The notes under the pieces: generated by a model | The model's input: the letters and a program-made list of their open reading frames with translations, nothing else | Databases searched by the model: none | What the model was told of the DNA's origin: nothing | Position numbers and translations under genes: made by a program | Origin: Melastoma dodecandrum | Lineage: Eukaryota > Streptophyta > Magnoliopsida > Myrtales > Melastomataceae | Length of the DNA: 64,000 bases | Direction: 5' to 3' | Assembly: GCA_029817715.1 (NCBI GenBank) | Contig: JARUPY010000350.1 | Coordinates: 1 to 64,000, forward strand | Part shown: piece after piece, positions 21,758 through 35,319 of the stretch | Numbering within the stretch: the stretch's first letter is position 1 | Layout of the letters: every line of letters starts with the position of its first letter

Positions 21758-24700
21758 CTCGGAGTGTTGTTCTCCAATACCCCGAAACGTATGTTCTCCG
21801 TCCTTACGGGAATGACGCTATTCATGTTTCCCAGGGCTACATTTTCTTCGGAGGTTTATTCAGAGGTCCGTTTGATTGACGTTATACATTTTGTTTTCGA
21901 CTTGCTCCCTAGGGCTACATTTGTAGTACAACATGCGAATAATGTCCAAGTAGTACTATTGTTCGAACATCTCATTGTCGACCATAAGTGGCAGTGTTGG
22001 TGGTTGCAGAAGTAGGGGACTGTATTTGTTAACTTTTCCATATACATGTTGACTTAACCTCCCCCTTGTTTCGTAGGAGTGCGAGCAGCAGGAGGTGTGC
22101 CACATAATTTCGGGGTGTCGACTGCAAGTGAATGTTTACAACGAATGGGCCTCTATCATGATGATGCTCGGCTTGTAATTTAAGTTATGAAAACCGCTGC
22201 CTTTTTCTTAACCATTTCATTTATGTACGAATTGTTATTTTACTGAAACCAATTTTTATCCAAAGAAGTTACTATGGGGGGTACTTGCATTAGAAGGCAG
22301 ACCTATGAATGGTTGTCCCATCACTTTTCCAGTTTGTACTTTGTAGGCTTTCACATCACACTGAACTTTACGCTTGTTTTCTTTCGAAAGAAAGAATTTT
22401 TAATTGACTTCATCTTCTGTAGTCGCGTTACAGTTCTCTCACGGGAAATCTTCCGAAAAATAGAAAAAAGATACGGGTTTATTGTGGTAAATAATTCGAA
22501 GAAAAGATTTCCGAATTTTGCTTTTCCAAGGAAGGTATTTACTATTCACTGTTTTGGTGGGAAGGCATTTCGGTTTGAAATGCCAATACACTCTACAGTA
22601 GTATAAATAGAGATGGTTTGTCATATTGTTCAACGTCTTCTCCCATTCTTCCCTCACAACCTGTACTCTAAATTACCCTCATGTCTATTAGGGATCACGA
22701 GTCGTTGCTCACTTTAATTCCCTCATAGGGCCTATGATCTCAACTTTAAATCCCTCGTCAGCCTAGGTCCAAAACTTTAGGTGAGGGAGATTTCTCCTAC
22801 TCACAAACATTGCATTGCTCAGCTTCCTCTATCTGGTGTTATTCCCGATAGTGATAGGAACTACAAGACCTACCCGTAGAGAGAAGTGGCAATGTTCTTC
22901 AAGGAATTATTCCTTCGGGTGAAATGTTTGTGAGTATGTTGGAGAGTTAACCTGAGCCGTCTTCATTGTGGCATCCTCTAGTGTGACAGGAAAGACGAAG
23001 ACAAAGACGGAGACATTCAGCTATTATCCGGGGACCAGATCTCAAACACGTGGCAAGCAAATGTGGGACGTGCCGCATAGTCCAAAAGTAGCATGAAATG
23101 AGTTAAATAGACAAAAGGTTGTAAGCATAACAACCATAGGCATGATAGCTACAATACGCAAAGTTTGTATAAAAAGAAAAGGACGATTAAAAGTGAATGT
23201 TGTGCAGCAAAGGACGACAAAATGTCCTTTGCTGGCTTATCTATAATCTCCTTAACAACGGCTTTAACTTCAACTTCGTCGATCTTCTTTTCTACGCTGA
23301 TTAGCAAGTTTCGAGTAGTGAAAGACGCTTAAGTTCAAACTGTATTCAGCCTCCTTGACGCGAAGATAGAGTGTAAAAATAGTCGTTTGCGGACTATCGA
23401 AGAGAAAATATGGAAGTACGAGGAGAGAAAGAAAAGCTCTCTAGGCGAGAAAATGTCCTTTCAAAGTTCGTATCAAAGCAGTCCTTTCAAAGTGCTGAGA
23501 AATTAGCTGCAGCAGAGCAAGAGTTGCCCCTCAATGCGAGACATCGCCAAGACCATTTATGATGCATGACTAATCACGTATGACTAGTCTTTTTTCTAGG
23601 GCAACTTTATCTTTTCCAAGAGGTTTCATAACAGTCGGTCACATTTACTCCTTTCTTTTGAATAGGTTTAATATTGTAACGTCAACCAAGTCTGTTAAGA
23701 TTCCTTACAAAGCAAAGGCTGGTAAGATTCCTTACAGTTTCTTCTCGGGACTCATAGGGTTTTTGCTTGTGTCATTTATCCGGCTATGAATAGACTTGAT
23801 ATCTTGGAGAGAAACTTTTCATCCTTGTTACATCAAAATGTCTTGTCGAGATGTCGTTCTTCTTTCTCCAAGCTTCTTTCATCTCCAAAGCCTATATGTT
23901 CACAGCCTTAAGTCTCTTGAAAGCCTCGGTTCACAATCTTAGGCTTGAGACTGTCTTTCCTCCTAGGCACCGTGGCTCTACACCGCGCTTAAGCCATACA
24001 GGTGTGCACCCATCTGGCAGCTTCTTCCATCTTCTCATTCTCTTGCCAGATGGGCTGGAGGGGAAGGAAAGGGCTCTCTAGTGGCTCTCCTCTTTGCATT
24101 CCCTACAAGGATAAGGGTTCTTAACTCGTGTTCGGGCCTCATGATAATGGATTGGAAGGCTAACGAGGAAGCGCCAGCCTCTACGGCTCAATGGCCCTCA
24201 GGGAGGATAGAGGACGGTGGTCTCCCAGATGTTTGAAGATAAACTCTCATGTAGATTTTATGTAATAATTTTTTAAGCCTCCTCTATAATGAGTGTAATT
24301 GTAATTATTTTCATTGTGAAGAAAATATCCTACTTCCCCAACTATATCCACAAACTCGGAAATCTCTTCTGTAAGACCTCATTATGAGTTTCCCAGATAG
24401 TTGGTTTGTAAGGCTTGAGATACTTTCCAATGATTTTCAATCATGTGAACCCCTCGAAATCAGCTAATCGATCAACGTTCTTTCAATATGTTTCATTGAG
24501 CGATGGTAGGGGATGGCCAAGCAGTAGACATGCAGCTTCAAATGAGCATTGATCAACCTCAAATGACCGAGCGAGCAACAGTTTTAAGCGATCAATCACA
24601 AATGAGCGATCGATCAACCTCAAATGAGGAAGCAGAGTATGAGCGATGACATTAGATAGAAGTATTGTACCAAACTACTAAAATAAAATTCAAGCGACTA

Positions 24701-25599
24701 AAAATACACAAATATCTACTTACTTGCGCTAATAACATAAGCTAAAATACAAATCATGATAAACAAAACAATATACATAAGCATGTATCTATTATCATCG
24801 GCCTTAGGCCGGTGTATCTTATGTCGGTCGATCATACATGTGGATTCATCACATCACACTGAACTTTACACTTGCTTTCTTTGGAAGGAAAGGAACTTCA
24901 TGTTCTTTAGTCACATCAATTCCGGTTGACAATTTCCTGATGATCAATTTCTGGATTAAAAATCATGTGTATGACTCGTATTTAAGTGTGGAATGAATAA
25001 TTAGTGTGAATGCTTGAGTATAAACGACACATAAATACATATATGTGTTTGCTAGTATATGGTACAGACCATATACTAGTGCTTCAGACACCCAAGACCG
25101 GAGGTTCTCGGATCAATGGGAGTCATCCCGGGGTGATAGAGGAAGTTGACATGTATGATATCGAGGACGACATGTATGAGGTCGAGGTTGACATGTATGA
25201 TGTACAGACATGTATGAGTCAACCATTGGGAGATTCCCATCCCTTTAAGAGTGGAACACCGACAAAGGTGGGGTGTTGACCACATTCCCACAAACAGCTC
25301 TGTATGTCGTCCACACCTCGTGGAAGCAAAATTAAACGATGAGAAAGAGCAGAATGCACAACAGGGCATACCGTAACTGGAATCGCAGGAAGAGGCTCCG
25401 TTGGCAGTAGGTGGTGAAGAAAGAGAACAGGACGCCAAATGTCCAGATGTGGTAATCTCCATTAAGTTTGGTACGTGATGTGGATCGATGTTGCATCGAC
25501 AATTGTTTATTTTGGTCATGCATCATGGCAGGAGAGTGCATGTTCAAGCAACAACGTCGTACCACCAATTGAGAGACCGGTGACCAAACGTACAAATGA
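21758..25599. other. Unassigned 3.8-kb stretch with fragments and local repeats
   Basis: No complete gene is visible. At about 23400-23540 the plus strand reads a short charged, coiled-coil-like piece (RRENVLSKFVSKQSFQSAEKL), reminiscent of the end of the Tat antisense gene but too short to assign. A near-identical word of about 45 bp occurs at 22351-22395 and again at 24849-24894. At 24470-24640 the word GATCAACCTCAAATGA recurs. At 25141-25215 an in-frame GACATGTATGA repeat gives Val-Asp-Met-Tyr-Asp three times; this could be the acidic front of the following Ulp1-like pseudogene. Confidence 0.4.
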
Positions 25600-26780
25600 G
25601 CGGAAGCCAGCGGCTACTACAGCCGTCCGTACGTGACAGAATTGAGGCGGAGGAGGAAGAGCGACATTAAATTGAATGAGGTGGGTGTTTGCATCGGAAA
25701 ATCATTGGGTAACTTCTAAGTTTTTAAGACGGGTGGCCTGCTGTTTCATATGATTCGAGGGAAGTATTGTCAGCGGCATTGGAGAATTTCACAGACGATG
25801 ATAACGCAGTGATAGACTTCGGTTTGAAGGACGGACTTAGTCCCAGGTTCGTCCGTGGTTTAAGAAGAAAATATAACAATTCCTTTGTGTGCAGCGCGTT
25901 AGTGTGTCGCACGACGACAGTTTCGGTGTCCAAAAATGCCATTCAGACGTTGCGACCAAATAAATGGGTGCAGAATGATGTAAATAACCTGCTTTAATGG
26001 CAATACGTGCGTATCAACCTTTGCGCGTTTGAACTTCACTGTTTTAATTTCAGGTCATTGATATAATTGCGGTGATTTGTAATGTCAACACAAGTAGTGC
26101 CACACGAAGGAAATTGTTTCTCACAAGCTGGACTGGGGTACGTGAACCCTGAAATAATCCATTCGCTTGACTTTGCAGCTTGCTACTGACCAGTTTAAGC
26201 ACTTAGGCCCTTGCAGCTACGAAACTCAGCGACTAGAATATGTTGTCGATTCCAGAATAGGAGGTCAAATATCTGTACGCCATGTACTCTGCACGATTGA
26301 GAACTGTATCTAGTTGTGAGTTAATAAGTCATCCCCACTACACAGCATGTATTCCCATTGTGGTTTACGAGGACTTACGACGACGGTCACAGATATACAT
26401 TCCCATTTGTGTTTAGGACAGTCACTGGGTACTAGCCGTCATAGATATGGTCGGACAAAGACGATCATCTTGGACTCGCAAATAGTACAACAGGGGGTCG
26501 AAGCAGGAACATGCTTATAATGCGGGTGGTCTACTTAGTACGTCGTATTTTGTCAACTTATGAAGAATGATGATTCAAGGTTCCATGATATGGAGGATTG
26601 ACCGTTGGAGGTGCACCCTGATGTGCCAAATCAATTCAACCGTGGAAACTAGTAAGTTGGTCTACCCTTTCTAGATTATATATGTATACATGAAACCTAC
26701 AACTTAGTTTTTATCATATGTTCATTGCGGACTATGGCGTCTTTGTCATCAAGTTTATGTGCTGCGATAAATTTCCCGGT
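25600..26780 (+). pseudogene. Ulp1-like (C48) cysteine protease remnant of MULE-A
   Basis: C48 proteases cut SUMO-like conjugates, and plant MULEs of the Kaonashi type carry such genes. Here the entry motif LRPNKWVQNDVNNLL is visible near 25955-25995, followed by IYIPICV and DSHWVLAVIDM with the catalytic His codon at 26423-26425. The cysteine block reads DYGVFVIKFMCCDKF near 26730, so the catalytic Cys codon is now Tyr (TAT at 26733-26735). Several stops lie between the blocks, some perhaps in introns. It is convergent with the MULE-A transposase, the same arrangement as in the 44431-51321 element. The protease is certainly inactive. Confidence 0.7.
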
Positions 26781-27039
26781 GACATCAGGCATACGGTTAG
26801 TTACATTTCCTTGGAACTGGAATTGTCGCACATAAGTTAACACCACTGACGTTGCGTTTGTGTCTAGACCGTGTCATTGTCCGACCGTTTCTCCTTCGTC
26901 CTCCGGATATGTCTCCGGGAAGGGAACTGAATCCCCATCCGGCAGCAAATGGACGAGAAGGAGGCAGCGGCAACGGAACAGGTGACCACCAGGCCCTCGC
27001 CCAACAAAGTTACTCGACCAATGAGAATAAGAATGTCCA

Positions 27040-28512
27040 CTAGGATGTGGACATTGAAGTCACTAGTGTAACATTGCCTTTACTAACTTTTCCAAATACA
27101 ATCCGCGTGAGTTGTATGATTCCATGAAGGAGGCACTCGGCATATTGCCAGGCGATCCCAATTGATCCGATGTCTTTTAAGGCTTCATTCCCCAGTAGTT
27201 TCTTCCTCCGTTTCCTGTCGTTGGTCGTGTCTCGGGCAACGTCGATGTATTCCTGCACCCATTTTTTTGTACCTTTCCATGAGCTCTTCAATTTCTTCGC
27301 TTAGGGACTCGTATGAGGCTTGGCTACGACTGGCAAAGTAACACAACCGACGGCATGACATCAACAATGCTCCCATGCGACAATCTTCTACAGTCATTCC
27401 CATAACTCCACACTGTTTAATGTTGGTTGCACCGGCCTTGGCATTTCTGTTCCACCTATCGAGCAAGAGATTTTCAGCAATGAGGGTCTCGTAGCGAAGG
27501 CAGCTGGAAGTCAACTAGATCGGACCAACACATGAATAGACCTAGAACATAACGTCATCCAAACAATATTGTTTCAAATTATATATGCGACACGAAGTGC
27601 TGCCAAATGAGGATTGGACGTAAAAGAGTGCCTCCTTCTTCATTTGCTTTTGTACATGGCGAAAAAACTCCATTGTATACGTCGAACGAGCATGCTCCTC
27701 CAACGGTGCCATCATCGTCGTTAATGGAGGCGTGCGAACCGATGTCTCGTACTGTGCTTGAAGCTCATTGTGCCTGAGCTGTTCCGCAGCACGTTCGTAG
27801 TGATGGAAGAAGTTCTGCAGCCGATGGCCACTTTTCCGGTAACCCTTCATGTAGTCGTGCATGCATTTGCACCTCTGGGTGCTTCTCAACTCCCCCCATA
27901 AATGGCCACGCAGATAAGTCTCCCACCGCATCTCTCTACTGGCATGCATGTCCCTCATCCATGTCGTGCTTACGGTCTCGTTTTCAGCTGACCATTTGTT
28001 CCACTTGTCCTCCGCAATGTGCGGTGTTTGCTTGCTGAACATTATGTCCTTCAGCGCCCGCCCAAGGGTGGGAACACGTGCAACAAGTTCCTCTACAGAT
28101 GCCACAGGCATAGCCGATGACGAGTCTTCGGCCAGACACGCCGTACGGCTGCAAGAATGGCCTTGTCAGCATCGGTTACAATGGCCTGTGGATGTTTCCC
28201 CACCATGACTGCGTCGTTTATGTTCAAGAACCAGACGTAATCATCGATGGTCTCAGATTCCATAAGGGCCGATGAAAGAACAACCGTCTGATAATGGTGA
28301 TTTACCCAAACCATCATTACTAACTACATCCCGTAAGCATTTGTCTTGAACATCGATCGAATGCGACAACATCCCCGAATAAGCAAAAAATCCATGCGAT
28401 TGTTGCTGTCCGCCCAGTAGAAACGAGTTACCACACCGTCATTGATGTCAGTAACAAGAGCCATTCCTGCATCCTCACTCTTCTTACACTGCAAGTAGGA
28501 TATTGTCGCCTC
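27040..28512 (-). pseudogene. MULE-A transposase, carboxyl part (split by the Athila insertion)
   Basis: Read on the minus strand this continues directly from 39230-39867 across the 5-bp duplicated target. Blocks in order are MALVTDINDGVVTRFYWADS, then FKTNAYGM where the first catalytic Asp is expected (the preceding residues read RIRSM instead of ALDST), then HPQAIVTDADKAILAAVRRV with the second Asp, then CLWHL. The helical part follows (MRDMHASREMRWETYLRGH, then MHDYMKGY at about 27850) and a Cys-rich tail end near 27340. Stops and frame changes occur between blocks. The closest relative visible is the transposase at 47843-49923. Confidence 0.8.
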
Positions 28513-29691
28513 TGTTAACTCTAAGAAATTAGAGTTATATGTCTCATTTAGGAGCCTAATTAATGATAGATATCCGACATTTATTGGCATATATAGTTAG
28601 TTGCATGTTATTTTCGGGTTAGTTGTTTTGTTTGGATATGTTTTGCACTTGTGAGGTTCTTTGCAGGAAAAGGGGTTGATACGACGGGAAATCTATGTCG
28701 AGGAAGACATCTTAAAGGAGGAGTGACAAGACGGTAGATGGTAGAGTTGCCGAGAGGGAAGCTGTGGACAGGAAGTTTCGTGCAGCCACAAGACGAGAAG
28801 ATCTTTTTATAATATTTCCAAATCTTTTGGGTATTTTGGGGAAGATTTACCTTACATATAAAAGGGTTTCAAAACGTCAAACTAGAGGAGAGAGGCGACC
28901 TAGACGACGGCTAAGGAAGAGATTGGAGAAGACGATGGAGATTATCCTTTCTTTTATTTTCTTGTTTCGCTTGTCTGCTAGGATGCTGAACTAAATCTTT
29001 TATCTAGGACGGTGATGAACCGACTCGTGTAGTGATTGTCTAAACTCTTTTCGGAATCAATTCATGAAGTGTCACGTTTGCTTATATTCTCTTGTGCTTA
29101 ATGCTTGCATATTGGGTTGATCGCCGATTTGTTCGATTTCTTATCCTTTAGTAGACTCGAGAGAGGAACTTAGGGTTAGAAGAGGGAGAATATAACCTAG
29201 GTTAAGTCTGAGAGATCAGATTAACTCAGAGGGGTATAGAGATATACGCTCGTAGGTAACCGAGATAACAATTGGCACTTAAAAGGATTATAGTTGTTCG
29301 TGCATCGCTATAGAGATATAGGTTTACGGATAATCTATAATTCATCGTTACAAACTCGAGGGAGGTCTAACGAACAATAAGAATTGTGGTTAGTAAACGG
29401 GAAACTGAGAGAATTGAGGAAGAGAGAGTGCCGATAATTCACGAACGATAGGGGATTCATAGTCCTAGGTTTTTTCTCATCCATTGATTTATTCTATACT
29501 TGCTTTTATTTAGTTATTACTTTCATTCTTTGAATCAAATCTTTTAAACAATTAAATCTTCACTGGCTAGATTAAGACTTGTTAGATTGATAAAAGGCAA
29601 ACTATTCTGAACAATCTCCGTGGGAACGACTTTTACTTACTACTGTATTACTTGTGCGACCCGTATACTTGCGTGTGCGTTTCTGCGAACA
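28513..29691 (+). repeat. Athila 5' LTR
   Basis: The LTR begins TGTTAACTCTAAG and ends TTCTGCGAACA. It differs from the 3' LTR by a handful of substitutions, a 4-bp insertion near 28610, two single-base insertions, and absence of a 21-bp segment near 28790. A TATA box (TATAAAAG) lies at 28857-28864. Confidence 0.95.
28857..28864 (+). promoter_or_regulatory. Athila LTR TATA box
   Basis: TATAAAAG in the 5' LTR, repeated at the same place in the 3' LTR (about 38397). It is the expected core promoter for genomic RNA. Confidence 0.6.
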
Positions 29692-29697
29692 AGTTTT

Positions 29698-29715
29698 TGG
29701 CGCCGCTGTCGGGGA
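29698..29715 (+). other. Primer binding site, tRNA-Asp type
   Basis: TGGCGCCGCTGTCGGGGA starts six bases after the LTR. It differs at two positions from the tRNA-Asp-complementary site usual in this lineage (TGGCGCCGTTGCCGGGGA, recalled from memory). Confidence 0.8.
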
Positions 29716-29801
29716 TTGTGCCAGAATATATTTTGTTACTATTTTTCATTTATCAAGTGCTTAAATTTAGCCACTAATTTTCGTTTACATTTCGCAGGTG
29801 T

Positions 29802-32800
29802 ATGCGACACTGTAGAAGTGAAAACGAGCTACTCTTTGACCCTGAGATTGAACGAACTTTTCGAATATTGAGAAGAGGTCAAAAGAAATCAATGGCGAAC
29901 GCAGATAATCGTCTAAACGTTGTAGATCCGCCACAAAGAAGGACGATGCGGGAATATGCGCAACCAACTCCGCAAAATCATGCAGGATTCCTACGTCCAA
30001 AAATTCAAGCAGACACGTTTGAGATTAAACCATCTATTATTCATATGATTGAAAATTCTAATTTTGGTGGTTTGATTAATGAAGATCCACATTGGCACCT
30101 GACGCGTTTTGAAGATTTGTGTGCAACTTTCAGGTACAATGGAGTTTCCGCATAAGCAATCAAGTTGAGGTTATTTCCGTTCTCACTTCGGGATAAAGCT
30201 AGATCGTGGTTATATTCGCTGCCCGGTGAATCAGTTAGCTCGTGGGATGATCTCAGAAATCATTTCTTGTCCAAGTACTACCCACCGAGTAGGACTGTAA
30301 AAATAAGGAATGATATCACCTCATTTCGCCAACTGCCCAATGAGTCTATGTATGAAGCATGGGACAGATTCAAGGAATTGCAAAGGTTATGTCCCTACCA
30401 CGACATACCTAAGTGGATGCTGGTCCAAAGCTTCTATGATGGGTTGGTGGAGCAACTTCAATCAACAATTGACTCAGCTGCTGGGGGGACAATAATGAAC
30501 AAAACTCCAGAAGATGCTTTGGAATTGTTCAAAGCAATGGCAACTAATGGCCAGAGAAGAACACCAGCAAGAGGAGGAGGCTATCATCAACTTGATGCCA
30601 TAACCGCTCTTAGTGCTCAATTGGAAACTCTCACAAAAGAAATGGCTGCATTACGCACCTCATCTCAGACATCTAATAATGCTCGTGCTAATTTGCAGGT
30701 TATGGAAATGCAAGAAGCGGACGAGGTGAATTATGTGGGTGCCAACAATAGGAACAACCCGTTCTCCAACGCATATAATCCAGGATGGCGGAATCACCCT
30801 AATTTCTCTTGGCGAAACAATCAAGACCATCAAGATCTAGGCCAACTGAAAACAAACCAACCACCGGGCTTTACCACTGTAAATGCAATGCGACCACCCC
30901 TTGGTGAGCCTAACTCTAATGTTGAGGATTTGCTGAGACAGGTACTTGCAAGCAATGAAGAAGTCCGGAAGCAGCATGAGGAGACTCGGAAGCAGCAGGA
31001 ATTGATGTTAAAGGACCATGCAACTTCAATCAAACAATTGGAGATGCAGATGGGTCAAATCGCAGGATCTTTGGTCATGAGACCGCCTGGAGCATTACCT
31101 AGCAACACGGAGCTCAACCCAAAAAATCGGAAGAATTGCAATGCTATCACTCTACGAAATGGAAAGGATCTTGAAGAAGAATTTGAGAGACAAGAAGCTG
31201 AAAAGGAACATGCTTGCGAAAGACGACGAGATAAGGTACGTGAAGAAGAATCTAGAAAGGACTCCGAACAGCTTGTCGCAGCTACACCGGTACGTACCAA
31301 TCTTGTTCCTATAGTTTCAAAAATTCCTTTCCCACAAAGACTTAGAAAACACACTGACGAGCAACAATTTAAGAAATTTCTTGAAGTCTTTAAAAAGCTG
31401 CAGAATAACATCCCATTCGCGGAGGCTCTTGAGCAAATGCCGAGCTACGTAAAGTTTATGAAAGATATTCTTTCGAAGAAAAGGAAGCTCGGTGGTCATG
31501 AAACAATCTCTTTAACAGAAGAATGCAGCGCAATCTTACAAAGGAAACTTCCTCCTAAGCTTAAGGATCCAGGTAAGTTGACCATCCCGTGTAACATTGG
31601 GAAGGATTTTTTCGGACATGCCTTATGCGACCTAGGAGCGAGTATCAACTTGATGCCGTTCTCTGTTTTTGAGAAATTGAATATCGGTGAGGTAAGACCT
31701 ACATCAACTTTACAATTAGCCGACCGATCTTATACTTATCCTAAGGGTATTGTGGAGGATGTTTTGGTGAAGGTTGACAAGTTCATATTTCCCGCAGATT
31801 TTGTGATTTTGGACTATGAAGAAGATCGTGAGATTCCCATCATTCTAGGACGACCTTTCCTAGCCACGGGGAGAACATTAATTGATGTCCAAAAGGGGGA
31901 ACTGACGATGAGAGTTCATGACCAGGAGGTAACCTTCAACATTTATAATGCTATGAAGATGCCTAATGAACTTGATGAGTGCAGTTACGTAGACATAATT
32001 GAAGAAGCCGCCTACGGAACGTTTCTAGAATCTTGTGAGATGGAGTCAGAGGCAGAAAAGCCACATGAAGATAAACCACATGACGAGGGAATTGAGAAAG
32101 GAGATTTGGCATATATACGTCAATTTCAACGAGTGGAACCACTTGATCGTCCCTCATCGATAGCAAAGCCATCCATTGAAGAACCTCCAAAGTTAGAACT
32201 AAAACCGTTGCCCGAGCATTTGAGGTACTCTTACTTGGGTAAGGAAAACACTCTTCCAGTTATAATATCATCATCATTGACTAACAAGCAGGAGGAGATG
32301 TTGTTACAAGTGCTTCGAGAGTATAAGACAGCCATTGGATGGACAATCGCAGACATCAAGGGGATTAGTCCAACACTTTGCATGCATAAGATCGTGTTGG
32401 ACAATGACAAAAAGCCTACAGTGGAGCAACAACGAAGACTAAACCCGCACATGAAGGAAGTGGTAAGGAAAGAAATTATTAAGTGGCTTGATGCAGGTAT
32501 TATTTATCCAATATCGGATAGTTCATGGGTGAGTCCAATACAATGTGTGCCGAAGAAAGGAGGCATGACAGTTGTTGGAAATAGCAAAAACGAACTCATC
32601 CCAACAAGGATTGTCACGGGCTAGAGAGTATGCATGGACTATCGAAAACTCAATGCAGCCACATGCAAGGACCACTTCCCACTTCCCTTCATTGATCAGA
32701 TGTTGGATCGACTTGCAGGTAAAAGTTATTATTGTTTTCTTGACGGTTATTCTGGTTATAACCAGATAGCAATTGCACCAGAGGATCAGGAAAAGACCAC

Positions 32801-35111
32801 ATTCACTTGCCCTTATGGTATGTTTGCTTTTCGCCGAATGCCGTTTGGTTTATGTAACGCACCTGCCACTTTTCAGCGATGTATGACAGCAATCTTTTCT
32901 GACATGATTGAGAAGACCATTGAGGTATTTATGGATGATTTTTCCGTATTCGGATTAACGTTTGAAAACTGTTTAGATAACCTCGAGGCTGTCCTAGATC
33001 GTTGTAAAGAGACAAATTTGATTTTAAACTGGGAAAAGTGTCATTTCATGGTGCGAGAAGGTACTGTCCTTGGCCACAGGATTTCTAGGAGCTGTATTGA
33101 AGTTGATAAGGCTAAAGTAGAGACAATCGAGAAACTGCCGCCTCCAACATCGGTCAAGGGAGTACGAAGTTTTTTGGGCCATGCCGGATTCTATAGGCGA
33201 TTCATAAAAGACTTTTCCAAGATTATCAAACCGTTATGTAACCTCTTGGAGAAGGATGCACCTTTTGAGTTTGACAGTAAGTGTATGGAAGCATTTCTTG
33301 AGTTGAAAGGAAGGTTAGTCTCCACTCCTATTATCTTAGCTCCTGATTGGACTCTTCCATTCGAACTTATGTGTGATGCTAGTGACACAGCCGTAGGAGC
33401 TGTTTTAGGGCAGAAAAAGGATAAGCATTTTCATGCAATCTACTACGCTAGCAAAACACTAGATTCAGCGCAGGTAAATTACACCACAACTGAAAAAGAA
33501 ATGTTAGCAATTGTGTTTGCTTTTGACAAGTTTAGATCGTACTTGATTGGCTCTGCTATTGTTGTTCATACTGACCACGCAGCTATACGATACTTAATTT
33601 CTAAAGCTGATGCAAAACCAAGATTAATTCGTTGGGTGTTATTGTTGCAAGAGTTCGACCTAACTATTGTGGACAGGAAAGGGACCGAGAATCAGGTGGC
33701 AGATCACTTGTCAAGATTGGAAGAGGGAAATGTGGTTGCACATTCAACAATGATTGACGATTCGTTTCCAGATGAACAACTTCTCACTATTGATGTAACT
33801 GCTCCGTGGTACGCCGACTATGTAAATTACATCGTAGCAAACGTTCTTCCTCCGGACATTACAAGTCAACAACGCAAGAGGTTTGTACATGAAGTTAAGT
33901 TTTATATGTGGGATGAACCTTTTCTTTTCAAGAAATGTGCAGACCAGGTCATTCGGCGATGCATCCCTGAAGAGGAAATAATGTTGATTCTTGAGCAATG
34001 CCATGCTGCTTCATATGGTGGACACTTCGGCGGTCACAAAACCGCAACAAAAATTCTTCAGTCAGGTTTCTTTTGGCCTAAAATTTTTAAAGATGCTCAT
34101 AATTTTGTTGCACACTGTGATCGTTGCCAACGTGTGGGAAATATTTCTCGTCGAGATGAGATGCCTCTACAAAACATATTAGAAGTGGAAATATTTGATG
34201 TGTGGGGAATAGACTTCATGGGCCCTTTTGTTGACTCTTTTAAGAATAGATACATTTTAGTTGCGGTTGACTATGTATCTAAATGGATTGAAGCGGTTGC
34301 ATTGCCAACTAATGATGCTCGTGGAGTGTTAAAGTTTCTCAAACAGATTTTCACGCGTTTTGGAGCACCAAGGGCCATTATTAGTGACGGCGGAACACAT
34401 TTCTGCAATGGGAAATTCACCGCACTCATGAGAAAGTACGGAGTCAAGCACAAGATAGCATTACCGTACCATCCGCAAACATGTGGCCAAGTGGAAGTGT
34501 CAAATAGAGAGATAAAGAGGATATTGGAAAAAACGGTGAGCACTAACAGGAAGGATTGGTCAATTAAATTGGATGATGCTCTATGGGCATATCAGACAAC
34601 TTTCAAGACCCCAATTGGGACATCGCCATACAAGTTGGTCTTTGGAAAAGCATGTCATCTGCCAGTGGAACTAGAGCATAAAGCGTATTGGGCAATTCGA
34701 AAGTTTAACATGGATCCAACAGCGGCAGGAGAATATAGACTGATGCAACTGAATGAAATGGAAGAATTCCGGATGGAAGCTTATGAGAATGCCCGAATAT
34801 ATAAAGAGAAAACCAAAACTTGGCATGATCGTCGAATCAAAGATAGAAAATTTTCTCCAGGTCGGCTCGTGCTTTTATTTAACTCACGTCTTAAGTTGTT
34901 TCCAAGAAAACTTAGATCTCGTTGGTCCGGACCATTCAAGATCACTGAGGTATTACCTTACGGAGTTCTGGAGTTGATGGGAAATGATTATTCAAACAAG
35001 TTTAAGGTAAATACGAGCCGAGTGAAGCCCTATTTTGGTGGTGTTGTCAACCGGGACCCGACAACACTCATGATGGAAGACGTGACGTTAAATCAAGCGT
35101 CAAGCCGATGA
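29802..35111 (+). pseudogene. Athila gag-pol polyprotein with two in-frame stops
   Basis: One frame runs from the ATG at 29802 to the stop at 35109-35111. Gag occupies the first third (NFGGLINEDPHWHLTRFEDL and the LFPFSLRDKARSW block). The protease has DLGAS (31629-31643) instead of the usual DTG or DSG, as is common in Athila. RT carries FMDDF near 32928. RNase H shows [19 protein letters not shown] and [10 protein letters not shown]. Integrase has the zinc-binding HGGHF/CDRCQ region, [17 protein letters not shown] and GQVEVSN with its D, D and E, and ends with a GPF-type carboxyl domain. TAA at 30153-30155 splits gag, and TAG at 32622-32624 replaces a Trp codon just before the RT. There is no frameshift, so decay has barely begun. 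Confidence 0.95.
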
Positions 35112-35319
35112 CGTTAAATCAAGCGCTTATTGGGAGGCAAAATACACCCCTAGTTGAGAAAGCCGCTAGGAACCAAGACCAGAAATACCTTCTACGAGAC
35201 TGACAACCCAATATTTCATTTTAGTTCATCTATACATTTTATTTTATTTTATTATGCTATTTTAGTTTATTTATTTATTTAATTTTTTTTATGCAGGTAA
35301 TAAGCAAACACAGAAAATT

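Noticed and set aside
28764..28994. Open frame inside the Athila LTR as a gene
   Set aside because: It lies wholly in LTR sequence spanning the promoter, is repeated at 38283, and shows no protein-like composition.
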